NCBI GenBank assembly: GCA_028564675.1
Contig: JAOVVO010000402.1
Coordinates: forward strand, 1 to 64,000
DNA length: 64,000 nucleotides
Source of the DNA: Onchocerca lupi
Lineage: Eukaryota; Nematoda; Chromadorea; Rhabditida; Onchocercidae
Direction: 5' to 3'
In this document: piece by piece, positions 54,001 through 64,000 of the stretch
Layout of the letters: every line of letters starts with the position of its first letter
Position numbering within the stretch: position 1 is the stretch's first letter
Notes under the pieces: generated by a model
Databases searched by the model: none
Told to the model about the DNA's origin: nothing
The model's input: the letters and a program-made list of their open reading frames with translations, nothing else
Program-made: the position numbers and the translations under genes

Positions 54001-57000
54001 GCAATGATTATGAAATAAAAACCTGATAATAACTAGTGCATGACAAGTTTGTTGCAAGATGAATGCAAAGTTCGAATGCATTGTGATCTGAACTGCTAGA
54101 TATGGAGCTACATAAATGTCTATGTCTGAAATATAAAATGTTGCAACATCTTTTCTGCCATGTTGCCCATTTATCTTGTGGATACAAAATACTTTTACTC
54201 TCATGTAACAAAGAAATAAAATTTCATTTCATCGCACACCTTTTTTGCAACCACTGCCAAAGGTTGCATATCTATTTATATGAATTATAAATTACAATGT
54301 AATCATTTGATTTGAAATTTCGAGAAGCATTAAAAACAAAATGGACATGTCTCTTACTGTATTAGAGATTGCATGGCAAGATTTGTTAGTAAAATTCCGG
54401 CTTGCAAGCTACATCTGTTCGATTTATCTCCAGTTCCAACACCAATAGCCACATGACGATTCCAATTCACATGATTAACAAATCGCATCAGTTCGAAAGG
54501 ATTTACGTACGTCGTATCAGGTATCACATAATACCAGTCAAATTTTTCGTACATAGTTTAAAATGAATTTGAAACAATTAAGACTGGAAATGATTCGGAA
54601 TTCGACAATATTCCAATAGTGCAGACAAGAATAAAAATCTTTCCTTGTTATTTAATTTAGGGAATTAAGCATTTCAACTCAATTTCCAATTAATTACAGC
54701 CGCAAAAAAAATTTCACAATAAATGATAATAGAGCAATACATGAATCATATCATATATGCAGTTAATTATTGATAATTAAGAACAAACCATATTAAAAAT
54801 GAGATTGAGAACTGATATGTGTGAGTGTTGACCATTTAGTCTGTACGGTGTGAGATTCGGAAGAGTGGCTATATCGCTATCAATGCGAGAAATATCAGCG
54901 AAGAGCTGCAGATAAGGTACATGGCGGCTGATGGATGCATTCAATGCCACCATTAGAGACGACTGTCCAAGAAGGATGACCACAAGTTTTTCGCGTATTC
55001 TCAATTCAGTTGCTACAAATCCAGCTCTAACGACCTGAAGTTAATCTAATGTTAACTTTAAGGAAAGAATGCCGGAAAAACTTTACTTCTTAGCTCATAA
55101 TACATGCATCTACAGATAATAGCGAAAAGTATATAGAGGAATAGAAATGAGCCAATTCCAACTCCATGCAGCAAACTAGATGAGATTCTGAGTATTCAAG
55201 TCATACATATATCTTTAAATCATTTATATTCGATAATTAGCGTTTTACACTACAGTCGTTACTGCATAGCTCCCTACAAAAAATCTTACTTTAATATTTA
55301 TGAATTAATTAGCTGGATCGGCCACGCCCTGCGTAGCCGGGTCCAGCTGATCTATGTGGGCCGGCCACACTTCGCGTGTCCGGCTGCAGCTAATCTACAT
55401 AAATAAAAACATCAATGTTCATTTGTTCAAAATCTCAAACCTCCGAAAGTCCTTAAACACGCGCCTTATCCATATTAATTCAAAATCTTAGATATCGAAA
55501 AGTCCTTACCTACTACTTCGAAATTTTGACACAACTTTGCATTCGAATATGCGCATGTTTTTATACACGCGTTGCTGCGACTCACTCTGGTTACGTGGAA
55601 AAAAAAAGAAAAAGGAAAGCACATGTTTTTTGTGTTAGGGGAAAAAACTGATACTTTGAAATTTAATTTGTAGTTTGGTTGAATTGGAGACTGATTCTTG
55701 CTATTAGTGATTAGGCTAGGTCAACAATAAGCGTGAAGAGGTTTTTTGTATCTTGTACGACAGAGATGAATGCTGTTGAGAAATGTTTTCTTGATTGATG
55801 AAGAGTGTTTCTTCATAACAAACAATTATCAGAGAACATCCAGGCAAATAAATCACTGGGTTATTCTTTCCTTTGTTGATAAAAGAGAAGAATACTATTC
55901 AAGTGAATTGTCCGATTATTGGTACTGTTGTGTCGTTTTGAATGGTCGAACTGGAACCGTTGGAACTCCGAAATGTTGCTGTTGCTGCATCGGTCTTTGT
56001 CGCTTATCTATGAATTGGAACGTCTTGTTGGTAAACATGTTTGTCGTCCTTTTGAAACTATGTCGCGCCACTTGACCTTTAATATTTCTTGTTTACAATT
56101 ATTGTCATGGCGTTATTTGACATCTTTCAGTTTTCACCCACATCTAATATGTTTAATTTCACAATACTTGTAGATACACAATATTTTTCGTTGTTCCATT
56201 GTCATTGCTGTGTAGGATACAGAGATTGTCTGGTTTGCCGACTCTAGAACACGCACACATAATTGCCCATGTGAAAGGCAATCGGTCTCTAGACCTAAAC
56301 TGCAGAATTCTAAAGATTGACTCTGAGCTTTGTTGATGATGAATACAAAAATCAATCGAATTGGGAATTGCAATTTCTTAAACTGGAATGGCATATCCGT
56401 TGGAATCATAGGAATGCGAGGTATAGGAACATCATCTTTGAACGATCCTGTCAAGACTGCCTCTACGACATTGCTCATTAATTTTTTTACTACAAGTCGC
56501 GTGTCGTTGCAAAGTTTTGGCTGGTTGGTATTTCGCAATATGATCATTGGCACGCCGATTCTGGCAAATCAAATGAATTCAAAAATTCTATTGGATAGTT
56601 AACAGTTTCATCTACTCCCACAGTAGTGTCGACGAACTTGTATATGACTGCCTCGCTTTAAATGTTAGACTGAATAATATTGTGAAGTTCGTCGTACGTC
56701 TTTGTTCTTAGCGCAAGAATAATTCATTCGATCAATCAGTCGTGATTCTTCTATTTGATTTGAATATCGGGAAATACTTTCCCAACCAACTCTTCTTTTG
56801 ACGTTACTAAGTTGCAGAAGTTATGAGGCAATAAAATTCGTCTTGTGACCAGATAACTGGCACCTTTCCGTCCCCAATTTCCAGCAACTGATGTGAGAAT
56901 ATTCCAGCTGATCAATCGTTTTACAGTTGAACAAGCATATTTGTAATTAATTTTAACCTCTTTATATGTCGCCACGAAGTATAATATTTCTGGCAATCAT

Positions 57001-58698
57001 TTATTTCGGTCGCTGGTATCGATTGAGACAATGTTAATGCGTTCCAAAATGGTCTGATATTTTCACGCAAATCTCGCAATGATCGATCAAGGATCTCGAC
57101 CCATTTTTTGTGCGCCATTGTACATTCATCCCAAACAGTAAGTTTGCATTTTGCAATACTTCTCCCATGTAGGATGTTTCGGAAATATTCATGTTGGGGT
57201 TTCAATGACTTGCATGCTCAGTGGCAATTTCAAAGCGGAATGAACAATACTTCCACCTGGTAGCAATGTTGCAGCTATTTCGGAAATGCAAGAACTAAGA
57301 CTATGCCATTTTGAGATCGCATTGTTGCCAGAATCAATCTAATTAGGAATGCTCTACCAGTTCCTCCTGGAGCATCTAAAAAGAAGATTCCTCCAACTTC
57401 CTTACTGATAGTTTGCGTTATTTGATCGCAAATGCCTTTTTGCTCAAACATTAGCTTAGGAATATTTGATTGCACTACGACAAAAGATCAGTCATGTTGT
57501 AATTTTGTTCGCAACGCAATTCTACATCGAGAGAAGCAGCAGCAGATCGATTCGGTGATGGCATTCCCAATTGATTGAGAACTTTTATTCGCTATTTGTA
57601 AGCACTAGTTATAGATAGATAGATAAACATAAACAAATAAAGGTATAACATGAATAAAATTTAAAAAAGAAAGAATTAGTATCAGTTATATTAAATTATA
57701 AGTCACCAATCTTTTGATGGATTTGGATATTTAATCTATGGAAAAATAAAGGAAGTTATGAGTTAATATCTTAACATTAAATTTACATCAAATTAAATTA
57801 AACCAAAATTAAGCCGGAGAAGGTTAACTGAGCAAAAAGATTGATTCTCAGAAATATTTAGAATTAATGTATTAAAATTTCTTCAGACTAAATTGATGCT
57901 TTTCTCAAACAAATTAAACTAGTTTTTATTAAAGAAAAATAATTTCAAATTCAAGTTAAAACAGGTATTTAAATTTTTTTTTCTGATTCTTGCAAATGCA
58001 AAAATTTTTATATTTATATGCCATATCAAAAAGCATTCTAATTTTTTTTATCATTTTTTTCGTTCTTCCCTTGGATAAATCCAAAAATGTAATAAGTAAC
58101 GTAATAAGCATGGCAATAGAGAGAGAGAGGAGGTTGAGGGAGAATGAGAGAAAAAAAGGAAGGCGGATTGTTATTATTACTAGAGAGATTGTTTATCATT
58201 ATTTAATTATCAATTATTATTAGAGAAACGGAAGGAAGAAGGAGAATGAAAGAAGAAAAGAAGAGCGGAGTCAATAAACTCCGCCCCTCACTTAATTTTA
58301 GTTGTCACGCAAGTGACACGTGAAAAAAACAAGTAGGTCTGTATAAGAGCACGCGCCAACTCGAATGCAAGGTTGTGTCAAAATTTGAAAAAAATCGGTG
58401 GAGAACTTGAGGAGATTATTGCGAAGTATCAGATAACATTTACATTTTTATTAATATAGAAGTAGAATAGATAGATAAAGACAATATTAGTGAAGGCAAC
58501 CTTTCGGATTTGAGATTGACCATTAGTTGTAGTAACTGCAGCTTTTTTGATGATAACTTGCCAATGGTCGCTTGATGACTCCTCGTCCAACTTCCCTGGT
58601 GGGATTAATTCGTCGGGGAGAAAGAGTAGCACCGACAAGAGTACACCAAGTACCAAACCTGAAGTAAGCGATACACCTGCACGTACTCCATGCACCAT
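51043..58698 (-). CDS. mig-22: Chondroitin polymerizing factor (CHPF / MIG-22)
   Basis: Golgi partner of chondroitin synthase, needed for chondroitin chain elongation. Exon 1 (58698-58501) encodes a signal anchor, GVSLTSGLVLGVLLSVLLF. It joins in frame over a 3.5 kb intron to exon 2 (55034-54789): KVVRAGFVATELRIREKLVV, closely matching human CHPF. Exon 3, starting near 54554 and ending at 54358, has FDWYYVIPDTTYVNPF. Later secure exons are 53950-53841, 53709-53508, 53422-53321, 53025-52819 (with RNGYRLFDPVRGMDY) and 52651 downward (VPYVKEDTDLTILVPLG). The last, from about 51362, ends RKAKDVAII. RAVEPALRLRYHNRVC matches the CHPF tail. Problems: exon 3 has no AG acceptor in any workable frame, and the junctions around 54256-54090 are unresolved. 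The first intron contains a decayed Helitron in the same orientation. SQV-5 is the alternative, but the match favours CHPF. Confidence 0.88.
55311..55394. repeat. Two tandem GC-rich hairpin units
   Basis: Unit 1 (55311-55348) is nearly a perfect palindrome: AGCTGGATCGGCCACGC pairs with GCGTAGCCGGGTCCAGCT with one bulge and a mismatch. Unit 2 (55358-55394) has the same plan around GGCCACACTTCGCGTGTCC. Both units end in CAGCTRATCTAY. They stand out as the most GC-rich stretch in the neighbourhood and are likely the Helitron 3' terminal hairpin in duplicate. Confidence 0.75.
55429..55516 (+). repeat. Imperfect direct repeat, period about 52
   Basis: Two copies sharing CAAAATCT and then CGAAAGTCCTTA or CGAAAAGTCCTTA, immediately outside the left inverted-repeat arm. 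They are probably part of the element's terminal region. Confidence 0.5.
55519..55567 (+). repeat. Left arm of 45-bp inverted repeat
   Basis: Starts AAATTTTGACACAAC and continues through TTGCATTCGA and GCGC to TTTTATACA. It matches the reverse complement of 58340-58388 with about seven differences. The arms point inward toward the helicase remnant. Confidence 0.85.
56160..57585 (-). pseudogene. Helitron PIF1-type helicase, broken
   Basis: Fragments in the usual order on the minus strand: LGMPSPNRSAAASLDVELR, SNIPKLMFEQKGICDQI and the Walker A region DAPGGTGRAF, where the normal GKT/GKS lysine is Arg. Next come KLTVWDECTMAHKK (Walker B, DE), TEINDCQKYYTSWRHIKRL and NFCNLVTSKEELVGKVFP. The end is RNTNQPKLCNDTRLVVKKLM, then KKLQFPIRLIFVFIINKAQS and LSHGQLCVR. 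Stops and frameshifts separate these pieces, and motif III (usually AGDFRQ) is deleted. It is the C-terminal helicase half of a RepHel protein. It is non-functional and lies within mig-22 intron 1. Confidence 0.85.
57612..57630. repeat. GATA microsatellite-like run
   Basis: A short (ATAG) run inside mig-22 intron 1 next to the 5' side of the helicase remnant. Confidence 0.5.
58265..58318. repeat. Two short perfect hairpins beside the right arm
   Basis: GCGGAGT (58265-58271) pairs with ACTCCGC (58278-58284) across a six-base loop. TGTCAC (58303-58308) pairs with GTGACA (58313-58318) across GCAA. Both sit just inside the right inverted-repeat arm and belong plausibly to the element's subterminal region. 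Confidence 0.65.
58340..58388 (-). repeat. Right arm of 45-bp inverted repeat
   Basis: On the minus strand it begins TCAAATTTTGACACAACC and ends near CTTATACAGACC, mirroring 55519-55567. It may be the 5' terminus of the Helitron-like element. Confidence 0.85.
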
Positions 58699-59596
58699 TG
58701 ATCTTCCAGTAATCTCTTACCTGCAATACCAGAATCTCATTTCTTGAATTTTCATAAATCTTTTTGAGTAAAATGAAATGAGTTGAACTGGACTGTCTAG
58801 AATATCTACATGTAGTCTATTATACAGATTCCAGTAAAAAATGCTACGACTGGAAATAGAGGCGCATTCGACAATTTTACAGAATCCACATGGTGAGGTG
58901 CATTCGATAATGCTACAGAATCTACACATAGCCACGTATAGAGGCTCATTCGACAATTTTGTGGAATCCACGTATAGAGACGATTTTACAACGTCAGAGA
59001 ATCCACGTACGAGTACTTCCCAATGTACTTGCAGCTTCTTTGACTCTTATGCCCTGATTCCTTAAAATCAAACAAATGTGAAACTTTGCCACGAACACGT
59101 CCAAAAATTCTTCTTTTCCTCTTCGCTTTATGATTTTGTTTTTCTTGTCATTCTCTGATACTCTCTTCCCACAATATCTGTTCAACCCCTCTAGCACCTC
59201 CGTGCCACACACTCCTATCATTCTCTGCTTCTCTTCTAGTCATACATACATACCTCATAATATAATTATTAATCATTCGTCTGCAGTTTTCCTGGCATTT
59301 TCTGTGAATTTCCTATAACTATCTTTCGTTTTCTCAGTTCATTTGAACTTCTCGAAGTCTTTTTTCATCTCTCTGATTTTCTCTAAGACCACAGTCTCAT
59401 TGTATTTCTGAATACGGAATTGCATTATATTTGCTGGGTTTGTGGATGAGTTGCTAGATCTGCGTTCCTTGGGTTCCTTGGGTATTACTTGGCATTGTTA
59501 TCGTGGGAAGAGCTTTGGGAGGTTTAATTAATTGAATTTAGAGGGAAGAAGGTTTATTTCAATGGATTAGATTGATTTTTGGTACATTTAGAAACA
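58699..59596. promoter_or_regulatory. Divergent promoter region, mig-22 / EFTUD2
   Basis: The 898 bases separate the two start codons, with mig-22 leaving on the minus strand and EFTUD2 on the plus strand. The interval holds the minisatellite and a CT-rich stretch (59090-59400). On the minus strand, TTGCAG just upstream of the mig-22 ATG is a possible leader acceptor. No core promoter motif is certain. Confidence 0.45.
58861..59010. repeat. Decayed minisatellite, 3-4 units of about 38-45 bp
   Basis: Units share GCATTCGACAATTTT, then AGAATCCAC and CGTATAGAG. Units 1 to 3 are clear at about 58861, 58899 and 58948, and a fourth is partial at about 58980. It lies between the divergent starts of mig-22 and EFTUD2. 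Confidence 0.7.
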
Positions 59597-62500
59597 ATGG
59601 ATACGGATTTGTATGATGAATTTGGCAATTACATAGGACCTGAATTGGATTCAGATGATGAGGAAGAAGACGATACTCTTGTTTCGAATACTCAGCAATT
59701 GGATGATGATGGAAAGGAAGAAGAGGAGGTAGCCGTCTTTATTTAAAATTCTTTCTATGCATTTAACATTTCTTACATTTTCGGATTTGAATAGAGAAAG
59801 AGAAAGACCAAATAAGAAATTGCTCGCGTTCTTTTACACTAATTCTGATGCCTTGTTCTTTCAAGTATCATTGGTAATTATTTGCTTGATTTGCTCAATA
59901 GAATTAATAAATCATCATTTTCAATTTAAAAAGTCCTAATTCATATATCAAATCTCCAGGATGATGAGGCAATGAATGATGATGCCGATCAAATACCATC
60001 TAATCAAATTGTGCTACATGAAGATAAGAAATACTATGCGACAGCAGTAGAAGTATGTTCCATATCATATAAGCTATAGACTAGATGCTATTTGAATTAC
60101 TTAAATCTCAAATAAATTTTCAATTATCAGTAGTGATTTGGTCCTTGGTCTTGAAATCAGGCCTTATTTTTTACAACTAAATTATTTGATCTAAACATTT
60201 CTTTGGTATCATGAAGCATCGTATTTTTGGATTTTGAACTAGATATGACATTTCAGATTTATGGCGAAGATGTTGAAACAATTGTGCAAGAAGAAGATGC
60301 TCAACCTTTAACAGAGCCAATCATAAAACCTGTAAAACAACGAAAATTCCAAGTCAGCTTTCATTTCTCAATGAATGATGTACTTAATCGAAGGAAAACA
60401 TTTATTTGTTGCATAATTCGTTCATGGACTACTATTATTTTCAGGCACTCGAACATGCTCTACCAGAAACAACATATAATAAGGAGTATCTTGCTGATTT
60501 AATGGACTGTCCGCATGTCATGCGCAACATTGCAATCGTTGGCCATCTACATCATGGAAAAGTAAACTTCCGGATGTTCATAATTTTTCTTTTACTTTTC
60601 ATTTAGTCGAAAGGGATGAAAAAAGTTCTGTCGAAAGAAAAAAAATTGTATTTTTTAATAGTATAAAAATAAAGAAAAAATATAATGTTATCTTTCCTTC
60701 TTTAGACTACTTTCATCGACTGTTTAATGGAACAAACACATCCAGAATTTGTCCGTGGTGAGGATTCAGACACTCGTTATACTGATACTTTATTCATAGA
60801 GCAACAACGTGGTTGCAGTATTAAAGCTACTCCAATTACCATTGTCATGCAGGATTCACGTCAAAAAAGCTTCCTATTGAATATTATCGATACACCAGGT
60901 AATTTATATCTTTGTAATGATTAAAGATCATTTCTTATTGATAGTGAAAAGCTTCTGTTTTTTGATATATAAATGAAGTTTGCTTTCAGGACATGTCAAT
61001 TTCTCGGATGAAGTGACGGCAGCATACCGTTTAAGCGATGGTGCAGTAATTGTGGTGGATGCACATGAGGGAGTGAGTTTCGTTATTTTTATTAAAAATT
61101 GTGGATAATTTTTTGTTTTTTCAACTTAAGTTGTGCGAATTTCCAGGTCATGTTGCAAACTGATAGAGCAATTCGACATGCTGTGCAAGAACGCTTACCG
61201 ATTACTGTCTGCATAAATAAAATTGATCGATTGATATTGGAGCTGAAATTGCCTCCAACAGATGCTTATTATAAACTTCGTTTTGTTTTGGATCAAATTA
61301 ATAGTTTGCTTCAGTAAGCTTACATATAGTTTGGTTCTTTCATTTTGTATAACTTGTTTGTTTTTCATAAGAGAATTTTATTTCTTAATTCAACATATTG
61401 TAGAGTAGTGCTGGTTTTATCTTGATTATCATTTGATAATAATGATATAGCTTAATTGCTAGTGTGATATGGTTCATGTTTTCTTGCATTGGAAAATTTC
61501 TGCAACCAAAGAAAGAAGAACACTACAAATTATAGCTGCTTTGTGCCTCTTTTTTGCATTCGAAATTTGTCTTCAGTTCACCATTATTATTAGTAGTTCT
61601 AACTAGATCATTTCGCATAATAATGGCTTGCCTGACCATTCCGAATGGTTGTAATTGGTGGTCTATTTAGTGTATGAGAGCAGCAACGATGTGATAGAGT
61701 ATCAGTGATAATTTTTGAGTTTTGTTGAAAATTATTATTTTAACTCGTCGAAATATTATTAATTATTTTATTTGAAATTTGGTTTTAGAACAATCAGCGA
61801 TGAAAATGAAGCAGTGAAAGTTTCACCTTTACTCAACAATGTGGTTTTTGCTAGTTCGAGATATAACATATGCTTTTCATTACGAAGTTTCGCTGAACTG
61901 TATGCTAGTACTTATGGTATGCATTATTTATAGAAGATTCTGCATTTTTAGATATCCCATTTTCATTTTCGTTGTTGAAATTTCCATCATTTTTTTCTAT
62001 TTTTTATTCCATAGTTTTATAGGAACATTTATCGGCGAAGAATTTGCAAAACGTTTATGGGGCGACCAATATTTCGATAAAAAGACTCGAAAATTTGTGA
62101 AAAAACCGCCACATCAAGGAGCTTCACGATCTTTTGTAGAATTTGTTCTCGAGCCGCTTTATAAAATATTTTCTCAGGTCAACATTCGCCGTGTTATTAC
62201 ATATTTGATTGAATCTTCTTTTATGCAACGATATATGATACTTTATTGTTAAGGTTGTTGGTGATGTGGATACATGCTTACCATCGATGATGGCTGAACT
62301 GAATATTAAATTGACCAAAGAAGAACAACGAATGAATGTGCGACCATTAATCGCCTTGATTTGTCGCCGTTTCTTCGGCGACTTCAACTGTATATATTAC
62401 ATTTCATAATAGACATATTGGCTTTACTTGATAATCTAAGTTTTGAGAAAAATGATTTTGACATTTTGTCGGATTATTGAATTGATGCGGATTAGTTAGT

Positions 62501-64000
62501 TATCGCTTTCATAATTAGACAGTATCAATCACAAAATATTGCAGCTTTTGTCGATCTTGTAACACAAAATATCAAATCACCATCGGATAATGCAAGTACG
62601 AAAGTGGAACATACTTATTTGGGACCAATGGACAGCAAATTAGCGCAGACACTCATGAAATGTGATGCTGATGTAAGAACTACTTGAAATGAATTTTCGG
62701 AATCAATTAGGTATCCAATTTCAGAAAAAGAGATGAGAATTCAACGAAATACCAAAATTGCTTTAGGGTCCTCTCATGGTTCACACGACAAAGAACTACG
62801 CAACAACTGATGCTACATCATTTCATGTTTTTGGCCGAGTTATCAGTGGGACATTACATGCTGGACAAGACGTACTCTTTTTTTCTCCAATTTTAGAGCT
62901 TAACTTTTCACAAAATTAATTTTAAGTACAGTGAGCAATAATTTTAAAAGCTGGTTTCATTGTTGGACGAACAAGAAAGATTTGAATTCACACCATATTT
63001 TTCAGGTTCGAATTCTTGGTGAGAATTACAGTATTCAAGATGAGGAAGATTGTAGAATCATGACTGTTGGTCGCCTGTGGATTAGCGTTGCAAGGTTTCT
63101 TTATTTGTTGATTTCATAAGGTTTTGATTGTTTAATAGAGATTTTATTTTGCTGTTTCTTCATTTTTCTATTTACAGGTATTCAATGGAAGTTTCTCGCG
63201 TTCCAGCTGGAAATTGGGTACTGATTGAAGGAATCGATCAGCCAATTGTGAAAACATCAACCATAATGCAAGTTGAATATGACGAAGACGTAAGCTGAAA
63301 TTTTGAAACATTTTTGCGAATTTTGGAATCAGTTATTTAAAGATCGACATATCTATGTTTTAGACTAATCTTTAAATTTTTTTAAAGGTTTACATATTTC
63401 GCCCTTTGAAATTTAACACAAAATCAGTTGTTAAACTCGCGGTGGAGCCCATCAATCCTTCAGAGCTTCCAAAAATGCTCGATGGTTTGCGTAAAGTATG
63501 TTTTTCAGTATCGGATTTCAGAAGATTTTGTTTTTAATCATTAAGATTGTTTTACAAGCATTTTTTCCTTCTATATTGTGCAATTTTCCTTCTTTTTCAT
63601 TAATTTTTCACATTCAAAATCTGCGAATTTTGTTGAACAAATTTGCCATATTAAATTTTGAATTCTATAGGTTAATAAATCATATCCGTTATTAACAACT
63701 CGCGTTGAAGAGTCTGGAGAACATGTTATGCTTGGTACCGGAGAACTTTATATGGACTGCGTGATGCATGATATGCGGAAGGTTCATATTATCTGTTTAT
63801 TTTTTATCAGAGACTAAAGGATTTTAGAATTTTTGATCAAAGTTATTTCAAATAAGCTTTCATACTAATTGATTACTAGATCAGTTTACTAAACGTGTTT
63901 AAAATTTAATGCATTTTGTTACTTTACTATATACATCGCATACTGCGGCTTGTAAATTTAATTAAATTAAGGTGTTTTCGGAAATTGATATTAAAGTGGC
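59597..64000 (+). CDS. eftu-2: U5 snRNP GTPase EFTUD2 / Snu114, 5' two thirds
   Basis: EF-2-like GTPase of the U5 snRNP that controls Brr2 and spliceosome activation and disassembly. Seventeen exons can be joined in frame, the last starting at 63972 and cut by the window end, giving about 660 of an expected 970 or so residues. The acidic N-terminus begins MDTDLYDEFGNYIGPELDSD. The GTPase motifs are intact: P-loop GHLHHGKT (140-147), DTPGH (from 208) and NKID (from 262). Later blocks match the human protein closely, such as LELKLPPTDAYYKLR, EFAKRLWGDQYF, VVGDVDTCLP, VGRLWISVARYS, VPAGNWVLIEGIDQPIVKT, EPINPSELPKMLDGLRKVNK and GTGELYMDCVMHDMRK. Introns are short. Three acceptors are AAG (before 62254, 63388 and 63972). 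The ATG at 59597 is the first in the acidic frame. Confidence 0.96.

Larger units (their letters stand above)
55309..58388 (-). mobile_element. Decayed Helitron-like element in mig-22 intron 1
   Basis: The interval holds degenerate Helitron helicase coding sequence on the minus strand. Near its 3' side a strong hairpin ends in CCAGCTAA, which fits the Helitron CTRR terminus (CTAA, ending at 55309) followed by T. Near the other side an inverted-repeat arm begins TC, as a Helitron 5' end should, although the expected preceding A is absent. A pair of 45-bp inverted repeats flanks the coding part, unusual for classical Helitrons but known in the Helitron2/Helentron group. No Rep (HUH nuclease) domain was found, so the copy is truncated. 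Exact ends are inferred. Confidence 0.65.

Noticed and set aside
53833..54204. 123-codon minus-strand frame over mig-22
   Set aside because: It is a shadow frame; the CHPF-like reading SDHNAFELCIHLATNLSC and SRTYRWWKVDEG uses the other frame with proper splice sites.
55101..55200. Minus-strand frame with a membrane-like segment LLHGVGIGSFLFLYILFAII, considered as the mig-22 first exon
   Set aside because: It has no usable start and no donor matching the next exon phase. The frame at 58698-58501 joins perfectly and aligns with the CHPF signal anchor.
59521..59560. GGTTTAATTAATTGA, resembling the start of the nematode SL1 leader
   Set aside because: It diverges from SL1 after about nine bases and lacks the Sm site and flanking spliced-leader RNA structure.

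Overview
The window is a piece of a nematode nuclear genome, most likely a clade III (spirurid/filarial-type) parasite. It is about 70% A+T. Its genes are split into many short exons with mostly TTTCAG/TTTTAG acceptors, several starts sit next to splice acceptors that could take a spliced leader, and the proteins resemble Caenorhabditis proteins. The species assignment is inference. I found no tRNA, rRNA, CRISPR array or bacterial-type operon.

Layout. 1-3762: almost empty, with one doubtful 43-codon ORF. 3763-7569 (-): BRE-3/Egghead beta-1,4-mannosyltransferase, all ten exons. 7782-7979 (+): small unknown protein with its own poly(A) signal. 8015-13510: long gap. 13511-15801 (+): YJU2/CCDC94 splicing factor, six exons. 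16457-21096 (-): APC8/CDC23 (mat-3), 15 exons. 22992-24950 (-): SQV-3 galactosyltransferase. 27110-30308 (-): F-box/leucine-rich protein. 32166-33113 and 34729-35873 (+): two V-ATPase proteolipid genes in tandem (vha-1-like, then vha-2-like). 39261-43926 (+): unknown 468-residue protein with two FGSSTPR motifs. 46554-49526 (-): gamma-synergin homologue. 51043-58698 (-): chondroitin polymerizing factor (mig-22), whose first intron carries a decayed Helitron. 59597-64000 (+): EFTUD2/Snu114, cut by the window end.

Themes. Two genes act in making chondroitin: sqv-3 in the linker tetrasaccharide and mig-22 in chain polymerisation. bre-3 makes arthro-series glycolipids. Two genes are spliceosomal (YJU2, EFTUD2), two serve ubiquitin or cell-cycle control (mat-3, F-box), and the vha pair plus synergin serve the endomembrane system. 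From memory, most recognised orthologues lie on C. elegans chromosome III, and vha-1/vha-2/sqv-3 lie close together there, so this looks like an ancient linkage block.

I deduced exon junctions by reading frame, splice signals and family alignment from memory. bre-3, YJU2, mat-3, vha-1, vha-2, synergin and EFTUD2 join without any phase conflict. sqv-3 also does, but its first exon is tentative. The F-box gene and mig-22 each have unresolved junctions. I found no convincing new multi-gene system. The best leads are the Helitron in mig-22 intron 1, a mig-22 exon with no usable acceptor, the FGSSTPR protein, and a 32-bp duplication that rewrites the BRE-3 C-terminus.
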